DNA of 64,000 bases from Bacteroidota bacterium (GCA_016868855.1 VGFP01000001.1:124001-188000), one strand, 5' to 3'; numbered from the stretch's first letter, positions 31,116 through 41,848 are shown. The notes: generated by a model from the sequence alone, not told the origin. Made by a program: numbers and translations.

Positions 31116-31550
31116 ATGAAAAAGATTGCAGATATTTTCAAAAGAAAAGGAACGAACAACATCGTTATTTCTCCGGATGAACCAGTTTTGAATGCATTGA
31201 AAATCATGGCTGAAAAAAATATCGGTTCAGTGGTGGTAATGAAGGATCAACAATACATGGGATTGATCACAGAACGTGATTATGCACGCAAAGTTATTTT
31301 ACATGGAAAAAGTTCAAGCGAATTAACAGTTGGTGAGATCATGTCAGCTTATCTGCCCAAGGTCTCTCTTCAATCTACCATGGAAGAATGCATGGAGGTG
31401 ATGACCAATCACAATCTCCGCTATTTACCTGTTTTTGAAGAGGACGCTTATGTCGGAGTTGTCAGCATCATCGATGTGGTGAAGGAAACCATTCATGCAC
31501 AAAAGAATACCATTGAGGATCTGCAGAACTATATCAATTTTGCAGGTTGA
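31116..31550 (+). CDS. CBS-domain pair protein
   Basis: MAEKNIGSVVVMKDQQYMGLITERDYARK; LRYLPVFEEDAYVGVVSIIDVVK. Confidence 0.92.
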   Translation: MKKIADIFKRKGTNNIVISPDEPVLNALKIMAEKNIGSVVVMKDQQYMGLITERDYARKVILHGKSSSELTVGEIMSAYLPKVSLQSTMEECMEVMTNHNLRYLPVFEEDAYVGVVSIIDVVKETIHAQKNTIEDLQNYINFAG

Positions 31551-31835
31551 TCATACGATCACAACTTCCCTTACCAACTCTTCTCCCATGCTTTCATTGA
31601 TCCTTTGTGCAATGAGTTCTTTTTGAAATACCAACTCATTTTTCAAGGGAGCTACTGTGGTGTAAATGAACAACGTGTTTTTGCGTATCTCAATTTTATC
31701 GGTGTATTTGCTGATGGTTGATCCCATGATTTTTTCCCAGTGGTCTTCGATTTGAAGTGACTGGATATTGTGTTTGATCCTGCTTTGGTTCAGGAATTGT
31801 TTCAAGGCATCACCAAGAGATAAAGCATCAGACAT
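31551..31835 (-). CDS. DUF721-family protein
   Basis: WEKIMGSTISKYTDKIEIRKNTLFIYTTVAPLKNELVFQKELIAQRINE; adjacent to recF. Confidence 0.8.
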   Translation of the reverse strand: MSDALSLGDALKQFLNQSRIKHNIQSLQIEDHWEKIMGSTISKYTDKIEIRKNTLFIYTTVAPLKNELVFQKELIAQRINESMGEELVREVVIV

Positions 31836-31837
31836 TG

Positions 31838-32917
31838 TCAGAGTTTGATCGTTTGGAAAGGTAAGGAAATATCACTCAAAAGCTGTTGCAATCTGTCAGC
31901 ATGCGTATCGGTCATGAATACTTGTCCCTTGTGTTGCACACAAACCCATTCCATCAGTTTTTTCAGTCTCTGTTGATCCAACTTTTCAAAAATATCATCC
32001 AAGAGCAGAATAGGCTCAAAGCCTTTCTGTTGGTGCAGCATTTCAAAAGATGCCAATTTACAAGCAAAGAGCATGCTCTTTTTTTGTCCCTGTGAAGCAG
32101 TTTGCTTAAAAGGGAGTCCGTTCAACTCAATGTCCATATCATCCTTGTGGATACCGATGCTTGTCCGTTGCAATATCAAGTCTTTTTGAAAACTATTTTT
32201 TATGTCATTTAAATAGCTCTGCACATTGGTGGATGATTGATAAGAAACTGTTGGTGCTTCTTTTTCATCACATAAAAAAGCGAAAATCTGAAGAATGATC
32301 GGGAAGAAAGATTCAAAAAAATCCAGTCTCTTTTGCAGTATTGGCACCCCATGTTGAAAAAGTAACTCATCATAGGTATCCAGCAGTTGCTGGTCGAGAT
32401 TTTGATACGGCACCTGTTTCAACAATCTGTTTCTCTCCAACAGGGTTTTGTTGTACTTGATCAGATGAACAAGATAATCATGGTCGTATTGTGCAATCAG
32501 CGCATCAATAAAAGCACGTCGCTCTTCACTAGAGCCCGTGATCAATTTCGTATCGTCAGGTGCTATAAAGACCAGTGGGATTTTACCGATATGAACTGAA
32601 AACTTTTGAACAGGTGATTGATCAACCAATAATTCCTTTTTCCCATTTTCTCTCAGCAGGACAGAAACTTCAGTATGTTTTTGATCCAATCCGAAACTGC
32701 CGCTTATACGAAAGCCGCCTCCAGGAATTTCGGAGGAAATTGCATCCGGTTTGTTGAAATAACTTTTTGTGAATCCCATGTAATAAATGGCATCCAGCAG
32801 ATTGGTCTTTCCAGCACCATTGTTGCCGCAAAAGGCAACGATTCTTTCCTTGAAATCCAAGGAAATGGAATGGTAGTTTCTGAATTGAATGAGGTCGATA
32901 TGGTGAATGCTGAACAA
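31838..32917 (-). CDS. recF: DNA replication/repair protein RecF
   Basis: IDLIQFRNYHSISLDF...AFCGNNGAGKTNLLDAIYYMGFTKS; LLLDDIFEKLDQQR; likely TTG start at 32917 (ORF open to 33037). Confidence 0.93.
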   Translation of the reverse strand: MFSIHHIDLIQFRNYHSISLDFKERIVAFCGNNGAGKTNLLDAIYYMGFTKSYFNKPDAISSEIPGGGFRISGSFGLDQKHTEVSVLLRENGKKELLVDQSPVQKFSVHIGKIPLVFIAPDDTKLITGSSEERRAFIDALIAQYDHDYLVHLIKYNKTLLERNRLLKQVPYQNLDQQLLDTYDELLFQHGVPILQKRLDFFESFFPIILQIFAFLCDEKEAPTVSYQSSTNVQSYLNDIKNSFQKDLILQRTSIGIHKDDMDIELNGLPFKQTASQGQKKSMLFACKLASFEMLHQQKGFEPILLLDDIFEKLDQQRLKKLMEWVCVQHKGQVFMTDTHADRLQQLLSDISLPFQTIKL

Positions 32918-33046
32918 AGTCTGAAGTAACGGTAAAATTACTGTTTGCCGGTCAAAATTTCGGTGCTCAAATCGGCTGATTTTCAAGTATGAAATTGCCA
33001 ATTTCACACTATATTTGCAGATCTTAAAAAAGACCATTTACTGATT

Positions 33047-34042
33047 ATGGCAGCAACCAAGTTCACCAAGGAAACATACCTGTACTGGTACGAATTGATG
33101 CTTTTGCTTCGAAAATTTGAGGAGAAGGCTGGTCAGCTTTACGGAATGCAAAAAATCCGTGGATTTTGTCATCTCTACATCGGACAAGAGGCACTTGCAG
33201 CTGGATGCATGACAGCTACAAGACAAGAGGATCCGTACATCACCGCTTACAGAGACCATGGACTTGCCTTGGCAAAGGGTATTTCAGCCAATGCCTGCAT
33301 GGCTGAACTCTATGGAAAAGCAACAGGTTGTTCAAAAGGCAAGGGTGGAAGCATGCACCTTTTTGGTAAAAACGAATATTTTTTTGGTGGACACGGAATA
33401 GTGGGTGCACAAATAGGAACAGGCGCTGGATTGGCTTTCGCTGAACAATACAAAGGAACCGACAATGTATGCCTCACATTTTTTGGTGATGGTGCAGCTC
33501 GTCAGGGTATGTTGCATGAAACATTTAATCTTGCCATGCTTTGGAAGCTTCCTGTGATTTTCATTTGTGAGAACAATAATTATGCAATGGGAACTTCCGT
33601 TGCGAGAACCTCGAACGTTACGGATATATATAAACTGGCTGATGCATACGACATGCCTGGTGATAAGGTAGACGGAATGAGTCCAGAGGCTGTACATGAA
33701 GCTGTTGCAAGAGCGGTAAAACGTGCAAGGGAAGGTGGCGGTCCCACTTTGTTGGAAATGAAAACCTACAGGTACAAGGGCCACTCAATGAGTGATCCTC
33801 AGAAATACCGCAGCAAGGAAGAAGTAGAGGATTACAAAGAAAAAGATCCAATAGAAGTCACCAAGATGAAATTATTGGAAATTTTTAAAGTAGCACCATC
33901 CGTCATTGAGGCGATCGATGAAAAAGTTAAATCTGTTGTTGATGAGTGTGTGAAATTTGCCGAAGAGAGTCCATGGCCAGATGACAACGAATTACTGAAA
34001 GATGTTTATCAACAAGAAGATTATCCATTCATAGTAGACTAA
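33047..34042 (+). CDS. pdhA: Pyruvate dehydrogenase E1 component alpha subunit
   Basis: GFCHLYIGQEALAAGCMTA; YRDHGLALAKG; GKGGSMHLF; FFGDGAARQGMLHETFNLAMLWKLPVIFICENNNYAMGT. Confidence 0.97.
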   Translation: MAATKFTKETYLYWYELMLLLRKFEEKAGQLYGMQKIRGFCHLYIGQEALAAGCMTATRQEDPYITAYRDHGLALAKGISANACMAELYGKATGCSKGKGGSMHLFGKNEYFFGGHGIVGAQIGTGAGLAFAEQYKGTDNVCLTFFGDGAARQGMLHETFNLAMLWKLPVIFICENNNYAMGTSVARTSNVTDIYKLADAYDMPGDKVDGMSPEAVHEAVARAVKRAREGGGPTLLEMKTYRYKGHSMSDPQKYRSKEEVEDYKEKDPIEVTKMKLLEIFKVAPSVIEAIDEKVKSVVDECVKFAEESPWPDDNELLKDVYQQEDYPFIVD

Positions 34043-34055
34043 TAAAATTTTTCAA

Positions 34056-34733
34056 ATGTCAGATAAAGCAAAGCTTGAAAAAAACGAAGAAGAAATTCTT
34101 GCAAATGCAGCAGGATTTTGGCAAAAAAATTCTAAACTGATCATTGGCATAGCTGCTCTTGTAGTTGTATCCATCGGAGGATATCTCGGGTATAAGAATT
34201 TCATTCAGCTTCCCAATGAACAGAAAGCCAGTGAAGAAATGTTTTTTGCGGAGTCCAATTTTCGTAAAGACTCTTTCAACATAGCATTGAACGGAACACA
34301 GGGGAAAGCCGGTTTTCTCAAAGTCATTTCGAAATATGGCAATACAGATGCGGGCAATCTTGCACATTTGTATGCAGGCGAGTGCTACATGCAGTTGGGC
34401 GATTTTCAAAAGGCAGTCAAGCATTTGGAGGATTTCAATCCAGGTGTTGCCAAACAAGTTGAGGCGAAAGTAACCGGACTGCTTGGAGATGCATATGCTG
34501 AATTGAAGAAAAACAACGAAGCGATTGATTTGTATGCCAAGGCAGGTTCATTGTTTCCAGACGATCAATCGATCTCATCAGAATACTTATTCAGAGGCGC
34601 CTTGCTTGCTGAGATCAATGGCAATACAGAAAAAGCCATTGAATTGTATCAGCAAATCAAGGATAAATATCCCAGGACAGACAAAGGATTTGTAGTTGAT
34701 AAATACCTGGCTCGTCTCGGTGTTGTAAAATAA
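34056..34733 (+). CDS. Tetratricopeptide repeat membrane-anchored protein
   Basis: N-terminal TM (LIIGIAALVVVSIGGYLGY) followed by TPR-like repeats. Confidence 0.82.
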   Translation: MSDKAKLEKNEEEILANAAGFWQKNSKLIIGIAALVVVSIGGYLGYKNFIQLPNEQKASEEMFFAESNFRKDSFNIALNGTQGKAGFLKVISKYGNTDAGNLAHLYAGECYMQLGDFQKAVKHLEDFNPGVAKQVEAKVTGLLGDAYAELKKNNEAIDLYAKAGSLFPDDQSISSEYLFRGALLAEINGNTEKAIELYQQIKDKYPRTDKGFVVDKYLARLGVVK

Positions 34734-35453
34734 ATGAACGTCCACGTCTTCATACCTTGCTTCATTGACCAGTTGTTTCCCAGCGCAGGATTCAATACCA
34801 TCAAGGTTCTTGAGAAAGCAGGTTGCAATGTTCATTACAATCCAAAACAAACATGTTGCGGTCAACCTGCCTTCAACGCAGGCTATTGGGGAGAAGCCAA
34901 AGAGGTTTGCAATAAATTCATATCAGATTTTCAGGATGCTGAGATAATTGTGATGCCCAGTGCTTCTTGTACAGGGTTTGTCAAAAACTATTACAGCAAG
35001 ATTTACGACAATGCGCCCAATCAGAAAGAAATCAGAGAAGTCCAATCACGTGTCTTTGAACTGAGTGATTTTTTGGTCAATCAATTGCATGTGGATGATC
35101 TTGGTGCAGTATTCAATGGCAAGGTTGCTTACCACGATTCCTGCGCTGCATTGAGAGAATGCAATCTCCGTAAAGAACCCAAACAGTTGCTCTCGAAAGT
35201 AAAGGGATTGGAATTGTTGGCCATCAATGAAAACGAGACTTGCTGCGGATTCGGAGGCACTTTTTCGGTAAAATTTGAGGGAATTTCTACCGCCATGGGT
35301 GAACAAAAAGTCAACAATGTTGTAGATACAGGAGCTGAATACCTGGTATCCACCGATATGAGTTGCTTGATGCATTTGGATGGCATCATCCAAAGAAAGG
35401 GACTCCCCATCAAAAGCTTGCATTTGGCAGATATCCTTGCCAGCGGTTATTAA
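34734..35453 (+). CDS. LutA/YkgE-like (Fe-S)-binding CCG-domain protein
   Basis: MNVHVFIPCFIDQLFPSAGFNTIKVLEKAGCNVHYNPKQTCCGQPAFNAGY; NETCCGFGGTFSVKFEGIS. Confidence 0.93.
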   Translation: MNVHVFIPCFIDQLFPSAGFNTIKVLEKAGCNVHYNPKQTCCGQPAFNAGYWGEAKEVCNKFISDFQDAEIIVMPSASCTGFVKNYYSKIYDNAPNQKEIREVQSRVFELSDFLVNQLHVDDLGAVFNGKVAYHDSCAALRECNLRKEPKQLLSKVKGLELLAINENETCCGFGGTFSVKFEGISTAMGEQKVNNVVDTGAEYLVSTDMSCLMHLDGIIQRKGLPIKSLHLADILASGY

Positions 35454-35461
35454 ATTTTTTT

Positions 35462-35878
35462 ATGGCATACTGGTTGATCAAGTCAGAACCTTTCAAATAT
35501 TCATGGGATCAATTCGTGAAAGATGGTTCCACTTTTTGGGATGGTGTGCGCAATTATGCTGCACGCAACAATCTTCGTTCGATGAAAAAAGGTGACTTGG
35601 CCTTTTTTTATCACAGTAATGAGGGATTGGAAATAGTGGGCATTGCCAAGGTTATCAAAGAATCCTATCAGGATCCAACCACAGATGAAACTGCATGGTT
35701 GGCAGTTGATTTCAAACCGCAGAAAAAGTTAAAAAAACCAGTTTCGCTTGCACAAATCAAGGCTGAAAAGTCATTGTCCAACATGGCATTGCTTCGTTTG
35801 GGTAGACTTTCTGTACAACCAGTTTTGGAGGTTGAATGGAAGATCGTCATGAAAATGGCGGGGGAGTCGACAGCCTGA
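35462..35878 (+). CDS. EVE domain-containing protein
   Basis: MAYWLIKSEPFKYSWDQFVKDGSTFWDGVRNYAARNNLRSMKKGDLAFFYHSNEGLEIVG. Confidence 0.95.
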   Translation: MAYWLIKSEPFKYSWDQFVKDGSTFWDGVRNYAARNNLRSMKKGDLAFFYHSNEGLEIVGIAKVIKESYQDPTTDETAWLAVDFKPQKKLKKPVSLAQIKAEKSLSNMALLRLGRLSVQPVLEVEWKIVMKMAGESTA

Positions 35879-35966
35879 TATTTTTCACATCCTCGTTTCG
35901 TCTGGAGTACTTGATTTTATTGAGTTTTACACAATTTTTAGTGGATAAATCTTACCACCTTTTTTA

Positions 35967-35997
35967 TTGATTTTACCCCTAAAATAGAGTAAATTTG
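35967..35997 (+). promoter_or_regulatory. Bacteroidetes-type promoter for gyrA
   Basis: TTG (35967-35969) - N20 - TAAATTTG (35990-35997). Confidence 0.7.
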
Positions 35998-36037
35998 TTA
36001 GTATATTTTATTACTCACATGACCCATCTAAACTTCA

Positions 36038-38578
36038 ATGGAGGATCAACTTTTACCGGAGCAAACCAACGATAACAACAGAATCATTCCCGTCAATATT
36101 GAGGAGCAAATGAAGTCAGCTTACATTGACTACTCCATGAGTGTCATTGTGGGAAGAGCATTGCCAGATGCAAGGGATGGATTGAAACCAGTTCACCGCA
36201 GGATCCTCTTTGCCATGAACGAATTGGGCATGGACTATAACAAGCCAACAAGAAAGTGTGCGAGAATTGTTGGTGAGGTGTTAGGTAAATACCATCCACA
36301 TGGAGATACTGCTGTTTATGATGCATTGGTAAGAATGGGACAAGAATGGAATACCCGTTATCCAACGATTGACAAACAGGGAAACTTCGGCTCACCCGAC
36401 GGTGAGGGTCCAGCTGCCATGCGTTACACGGAGGCAAGACTGCAGCGAATGGCAGGGTTCATGATGGATGATATTGACAAGGAGACGGTTGATTACCAAT
36501 ACAATTTTGATGATTCTTTGGAAGAGCCTACTGTATTGCCTACCAAGATTCCACACCTGTTGATCAACGGCAGCAGTGGTATTGCTGTAGGTATGGCAAC
36601 CAACATGCTTCCTCACAATCTTTCTGAAGTCATTGATGGTTGCATCGCGTATATCGACAACAGAGACATCACTATTGATGAATTGATGCAACATGTCAAA
36701 GCACCTGATTTTCCAGGTGGTGGTGTTATATATGGCATGGAAGGTGTGAAATCAGCCATGCATACTGGAAGGGGCAGGGTAGTGTTGAGGGGAAAAGTTT
36801 CAATTGAAGCGAAGGCCAACGGACGGGAACAGATTATCATTACAGAAGTTCCCTATCAGGTGAGCAGAGATGCATTGACTGCACGTATCGGACAATTGGT
36901 GATTGAAAAACAGATTGAGGGAATTACACATGTCAACAATGAGTCCAACGAAAACGAAGGAACAAGGGTTGTGATCGACATCAGAAAGGATGCAGTTGCC
37001 GGTGTAATTGTGAATCAATTGTACAAGTATACTGACTTACAGACTTCATACGGCATCAACAATGTGGCGATCGTCAAAGGTCGTCCCAGAATTCTCAGTC
37101 TGAAAGACCTGATCTCAACCTTTATCGAGTTTCGTCACGATGTTGTTGTGCGCAGAGCACAGTATCAATTGAAAGAAGCTGAAAAGAAAGCACACGTATT
37201 GCAGGGTTATCTGATTGCATTGGATAACCTGGATGCAGTTATCCAACTGATCAGAAAAGCTGCCAATCCGGAAGTAGCAAAAGAAGGGTTGATGTCGAAT
37301 TTCGGGATGAGTGAAATCCAGGCAAAAGCTGTCCTTGAATTGAGGTTGCAGCGACTCACCGGAATGGAAATTGAAAAAATTCGTGAGGAGTACAATGAGA
37401 TTATGAAATTGATCGCGGGACTCAAAGAATTGTTGTCCAACGAAGGCATGAGGTACGATTTGATCAAAACTGAATTGACAGAAGTCAAGGAAAAATTTGG
37501 AGATCAACGCCGTACTGAAATCACCTATCTCGACAATGAAGTCAGAATGGAAGATCTCATCAAGGAAGAAGATGTTGTCATCACTGTATCTCATTTGGGA
37601 TATGTGAAACGCACATCGGCAGATGAGTACAGGGCTCAGAAAAGAGGAGGAAGGGGATCCATCGGTGGAAGAACAAGAGAAGAAGATTACATAGAACATT
37701 TGTTTGTAGCATCAACACATCATACACTGTTGTTCTTCACAGAAAAAGGAAGATGCTACTGGTTGAAAGTATATGAGATTCCAGAAGGAGAGAAGCAGAG
37801 CAAGGGAAGAGCCATTCAAAATCTGATGCAACTCCCAACAGATGACAAGATCAGGGCCATCATCGATGTGAAGAATCTGCAGGACGAAGAGTTTGTAAAC
37901 AACCACTTCATTCTGTTGTGTACCAAACAAGGTATCATCAAAAAAACTGAATTGGCTGACTTTAGTCGTCCGCGTGCTACCGGAGTCAATGCCATCACCA
38001 TTGTGGAAGGCGATCAATTGCTGGATGCTAAATTAACTGATGGAAAATGTGAAGTGATGCTGGCTGTAAAATCCGGCAGGGCCATCCGTTTCCCCGAGGA
38101 AAAAGTTAGACCAACCGGCAGGGGAGCCATTGGTGTTGCAGGCATTGAGGTGGATGATGCCAATGATGAAGTGGTGGGTATGATCTGTGTGCATGCAGAT
38201 GATAAATCCAAGACTGTACTAGTGGTATCAGAAAAAGGTTACGGCAAGAGAACGCAGGTGGATGAATACAGGATCACCAACAGAGGCGGCAAAGGAGTAA
38301 AGACCATCAGCGTTACCGAAAAAACAGGTAAATTGGTTGGCATATTGGATGTGGTTGAAACTGAAGACCTGATGATCACGTGTGAATCCGGTGTCACCAT
38401 TCGCATGAAGATTGCGGAAATCAGTGAACAGGGAAGAGCAACACAGGGTGTGAAGCTGATTCGATTGAATGATGAAGACGCCATTGCAGCACTGACCACA
38501 TTGGATGAAGTATCAGAAGATGAAGAGGGGGAACAAACAGAGAACAATGATGAAAAACCTACAACAGAAACAAACTAA
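36038..38578 (+). CDS. gyrA: DNA gyrase subunit A
   Basis: [64 protein letters not shown]-type active site; [11 protein letters not shown] GyrA-box-like motif ([11 protein letters not shown]). Confidence 0.98.
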   Translation: MEDQLLPEQTNDNNRIIPVNIEEQMKSAYIDYSMSVIVGRALPDARDGLKPVHRRILFAMNELGMDYNKPTRKCARIVGEVLGKYHPHGDTAVYDALVRMGQEWNTRYPTIDKQGNFGSPDGEGPAAMRYTEARLQRMAGFMMDDIDKETVDYQYNFDDSLEEPTVLPTKIPHLLINGSSGIAVGMATNMLPHNLSEVIDGCIAYIDNRDITIDELMQHVKAPDFPGGGVIYGMEGVKSAMHTGRGRVVLRGKVSIEAKANGREQIIITEVPYQVSRDALTARIGQLVIEKQIEGITHVNNESNENEGTRVVIDIRKDAVAGVIVNQLYKYTDLQTSYGINNVAIVKGRPRILSLKDLISTFIEFRHDVVVRRAQYQLKEAEKKAHVLQGYLIALDNLDAVIQLIRKAANPEVAKEGLMSNFGMSEIQAKAVLELRLQRLTGMEIEKIREEYNEIMKLIAGLKELLSNEGMRYDLIKTELTEVKEKFGDQRRTEITYLDNEVRMEDLIKEEDVVITVSHLGYVKRTSADEYRAQKRGGRGSIGGRTREEDYIEHLFVASTHHTLLFFTEKGRCYWLKVYEIPEGEKQSKGRAIQNLMQLPTDDKIRAIIDVKNLQDEEFVNNHFILLCTKQGIIKKTELADFSRPRATGVNAITIVEGDQLLDAKLTDGKCEVMLAVKSGRAIRFPEEKVRPTGRGAIGVAGIEVDDANDEVVGMICVHADDKSKTVLVVSEKGYGKRTQVDEYRITNRGGKGVKTISVTEKTGKLVGILDVVETEDLMITCESGVTIRMKIAEISEQGRATQGVKLIRLNDEDAIAALTTLDEVSEDEEGEQTENNDEKPTTETN

Positions 38579-38600
38579 AATTCCATACAAAACGAAAAAA

Positions 38601-39959
38601 ATGAAAAAAATCCTCTTTTCGGTTTTCTCTTTGTTTGCATTGTTGATGGCAAACGGTCAAAACCTTACCAAGGTCAAAGATGCAATCACTGCCAAGAAAT
38701 ATGCAGAAGCCAATACGCAGTTGGATGAAATGATCAACAATCCCAAATACCAAAAGAATGCTGATCTGTATTATCTAAAAGGGAAAGTCTACAGTGAAAT
38801 ATGTGTCGATACCAACCTGGCTAATAACTATCCAAATGCGGTTGAAACATCCCTGGAGAATTTCAAAAAAGCTGCTTCCATGGACAACAACAAGTTTACC
38901 ATGACAGTTACATTGGAAGGAGCGCAGGCGTTGTTCAATATCTACGCCATTCCATATAACAAGGGTGTGAAAGAACTCGATGCCAAAGAATACGACAAAT
39001 CATTGAAGTCACTTCAATTGGCTGATATGTCTGGTAGGTTCATCTTTGAAAGGGGACTCGGATTGTCGCCATTGGATACCAACCTGACTTTCTATACTGG
39101 CTTTGCAGCTTTGCTGGCTGGAAAAGAAGAAGTAGCAGCAGGATATTTCGCAAAATTGGCCAGTATCAATATTGCTGAAAAAGGATTTGAGGATGTTTAC
39201 AAGAATCTCATGATCTATCATTTCAACAAGAATAACATTGCGGAATTTGAAAAATACCGTTTGCAGGGACTCAAATTGTATCCCAAAGAAGAATATTTCA
39301 CCTACGATGAAGTGATGTTCATCAATGATATGAGGGACAAGGATGAAAAAATGAAGAGGATTGAAGCGAAGGTTGCCAGCGATCCTCAAAATATCGATGC
39401 GCTGTCAATCCTTACAGAAATACTATTTGGACGTTTATTTGATCTGGACAATCCATACTACAAAAACGAAGCTGATTATGAAGCTGCTGAAACAAAATTG
39501 GTTGGCTTGTACAATCAAATGGCTGCTGCAAGACCCGAAGATGGACTTATGCCATTCAACGCAGGTGTAGTTTATGTCAACAAGGCCTTTGAGATGAACA
39601 ACGAAATTTCTGATATCAACGATAAGATCAGAAAATTCAACGATAGTCAGAAGCCTGATAAGACCGGCAAAATTCCACCGCCACCCAAAGAATTGACAAC
39701 CCAGCGGGATGAGATACGTGCCAAACAATTGTCGGCCTATGACAAGGGATTGCCATTTTTGTTAAAAGCACAGCCAATGTTGGAGAAGAAAATTTCTGAT
39801 AAAAACATTGCCCAGACCTATAAAAAGTTGATCAGTATTTTGATTGATATTTATCAATCAAAAAGACAGCTTTCCAAGGTACCTGCCGACAAAGCGAAAT
39901 TTGAAGCAGATGAGGCCAAATGGAACAAAGAGTATGATCGCGTGAGCAATATTCACTAA
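38601..39959 (+). CDS. Tetratricopeptide-repeat secreted protein
   Basis: Signal MKKILFSVFSLFALLMANGQ then helical repeat sequence. Confidence 0.8.
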   Translation: MKKILFSVFSLFALLMANGQNLTKVKDAITAKKYAEANTQLDEMINNPKYQKNADLYYLKGKVYSEICVDTNLANNYPNAVETSLENFKKAASMDNNKFTMTVTLEGAQALFNIYAIPYNKGVKELDAKEYDKSLKSLQLADMSGRFIFERGLGLSPLDTNLTFYTGFAALLAGKEEVAAGYFAKLASINIAEKGFEDVYKNLMIYHFNKNNIAEFEKYRLQGLKLYPKEEYFTYDEVMFINDMRDKDEKMKRIEAKVASDPQNIDALSILTEILFGRLFDLDNPYYKNEADYEAAETKLVGLYNQMAAARPEDGLMPFNAGVVYVNKAFEMNNEISDINDKIRKFNDSQKPDKTGKIPPPPKELTTQRDEIRAKQLSAYDKGLPFLLKAQPMLEKKISDKNIAQTYKKLISILIDIYQSKRQLSKVPADKAKFEADEAKWNKEYDRVSNIH

Positions 39960-39966
39960 ATGAATT

Positions 39967-39990
39967 AAACCTCATCCATCGATGGGGTTT
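39967..39990 (+). terminator. Probable intrinsic terminator
   Basis: AAACCTCATC-CATC-GATGGGGTTT. Confidence 0.7.
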
Positions 39991-40018
39991 ATTCTAACTT
40001 ATATTACTTAACATAATA

Positions 40019-40062
40019 TAAATTATAAGAAATAATTCTGATTTTCTGGTTCTTATAATTTA
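40019..40062. repeat. 13-bp perfect inverted repeat with 18-nt spacer
   Basis: TAAATTATAAGAA ... TTCTTATAATTTA, upstream of the gene starting at 40090. Confidence 0.9.
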
Positions 40063-40089
40063 CAGTATATTGAATATCAATTGGTTTAT

Positions 40090-41103
40090 ATGAAAAGAAG
40101 ATCCTTTATCAGGAATGGTTTGTTGGCTGGGACTTCCATTTCAAGCATGTCCGATAACTTGTCAGCTGCTCAATCAGCAGCCAAACCTCTTATTGTTTCT
40201 ACATGGGATTTCGGAAGGTTTGCCAATGCTGAGGGCTGGAAAGTTTTGGCTTCAAATGGCCATGCACTGGATGCCATTGAGCAGGCTGCAAGGGTTACAG
40301 AGGCTGACGAATCCAACAAAACCGTTGGATACGGTGGATATCCCGATCGTGACGGTTGCGTTACGCTGGACGCCTGTATCATGGATGAAGCTGGGAACTG
40401 TGGCTCTGTGATGGCCATCGAGCACATCAAACACCCCATTTCAGTTGCACGAAAAATCATGGAAAAGACCCCACATATCATCCTTGTGGGTGACGGAGCC
40501 CTTCAATTTGCCCTTGAAAATGGCTATAAAAAGGAAAACTTGCTGACGCCAGACAGTAAAAAAGCTTGGGAAAAATGGTTGAAGAATTCAAAATATGAAC
40601 CTGTTATAAATATTGAAAATCAATTATATAAGAAGCAAGACAATAGCTTTGCTTTAGGTGGAATCAACAACCACGATACAATTGGATTGTTGGCATTGGA
40701 TGCATCCGGACGCCTCAGCGGTGGTTGCACAACCAGCGGAATGGCTTTTAAAATGCACGGAAGGGTTGGTGACTCCCCTGTCATTGGCGCTGGACTCTTT
40801 GTGGACGGTGAAGTGGGTGCTGCTACAGCCACAGGAGTTGGAGAAGAAGTCATTCGATGTGTAGGTTCCCATTCAGTTGTTGAATACATCAGAATTGGAT
40901 TCACTCCCGGGCAAGCATGCAAAAAAATGGTAGAAAGGATCGCCAAAAGGGATCTTCAAAAAGCCAAAAGCCTGCAAATTGGATTCCTGGCCATCGATAA
41001 GCTTGGAAATGTAGGTGCTTTTGCCATGCAAAAAGGATTTAACTATTCTTTGAAATCCAGTACTGAAGAAAAAGTAATTGCAGTAGAAAGTTATTTTGAT
41101 TGA
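40090..41103 (+). CDS. N(4)-(beta-N-acetylglucosaminyl)-L-asparaginase / isoaspartyl peptidase family
   Basis: KRRSFIRNG Tat-like signal; autocleavage-site motif NNHDTIGLLALD; RVGDSPVIGAGLFVDGEVGAATATGVGE. Confidence 0.95.
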   Translation: MKRRSFIRNGLLAGTSISSMSDNLSAAQSAAKPLIVSTWDFGRFANAEGWKVLASNGHALDAIEQAARVTEADESNKTVGYGGYPDRDGCVTLDACIMDEAGNCGSVMAIEHIKHPISVARKIMEKTPHIILVGDGALQFALENGYKKENLLTPDSKKAWEKWLKNSKYEPVINIENQLYKKQDNSFALGGINNHDTIGLLALDASGRLSGGCTTSGMAFKMHGRVGDSPVIGAGLFVDGEVGAATATGVGEEVIRCVGSHSVVEYIRIGFTPGQACKKMVERIAKRDLQKAKSLQIGFLAIDKLGNVGAFAMQKGFNYSLKSSTEEKVIAVESYFD

Positions 41104-41104
41104 T

Positions 41105-41836
41105 ATGTCATTTGAATTAGAAGTCATTGCCTTTGACCTGTTTTCCTGCTTGGTGGCTGAAAATGCCGGAGCGCATCGGATAGAGCTCTGTGCCAATCCC
41201 CATGAAGGGGGCACTACCCCATCTTTTGGTATGATGCGCATGGCGAGAAAGGCATCGTCCATTCAACTCTTCCCTATCATTCGTCCACGGGGTGGTGATT
41301 TTATCTATGACAAGGCTGAGTTTTTATCCATGATCGAAGACATCAAGATCGCCAAAAATGAGGGATGTGATGGTGTGGTGATAGGCATGCTGAAAAAAGA
41401 CGGTGCCATTGACATCGATGCTTGTCACGATCTGATACACCATGCCAATGGAATGGAGGTCACTTTTCACCGGGCATTCGACCGCGTAAATGATCAAGAG
41501 AAAGCATTGGAGGAGGTTATCAAGCTCGGATGCACACGCATCCTTACCTCAGGTGGTCATCCTACTGCCATGGAAGGAAAGGACCAACTTCAGCAACTTG
41601 TTTCGCTGGCGGGTAATCGAATAAAAATCATGGTTGGATCAGGGATAAGGTCATCCAATATCAAAGAGATTCAGTCACATACAAAAGCATCTGTATTTCA
41701 CGCATCGGCTCGAAAAACGGTTTCCTCCATGATGGATTACGAGCATGCTTCCATGCATGGGCTGCTTGAAAAAATCAGCATCGATGAGCAGGAAGTCCGC
41801 CTGCTGCGTTCTGCATTGGAAGAGATTTTCGCTTAA
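41105..41836 (+). CDS. cutC: Copper homeostasis protein CutC family
   Basis: AGAHRIELCANPHEGGTTPSFGMM; VTFHRAFDRVNDQEKALEEVIKLGCTRILTSGG. Confidence 0.96.
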   Translation: MSFELEVIAFDLFSCLVAENAGAHRIELCANPHEGGTTPSFGMMRMARKASSIQLFPIIRPRGGDFIYDKAEFLSMIEDIKIAKNEGCDGVVIGMLKKDGAIDIDACHDLIHHANGMEVTFHRAFDRVNDQEKALEEVIKLGCTRILTSGGHPTAMEGKDQLQQLVSLAGNRIKIMVGSGIRSSNIKEIQSHTKASVFHASARKTVSSMMDYEHASMHGLLEKISIDEQEVRLLRSALEEIFA

Positions 41837-41848
41837 TTTTAAGCAACG

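Noticed and set aside
37115-37699. 194-aa minus ORF inside gyrA
   Set aside because: Antisense shadow of gyrA
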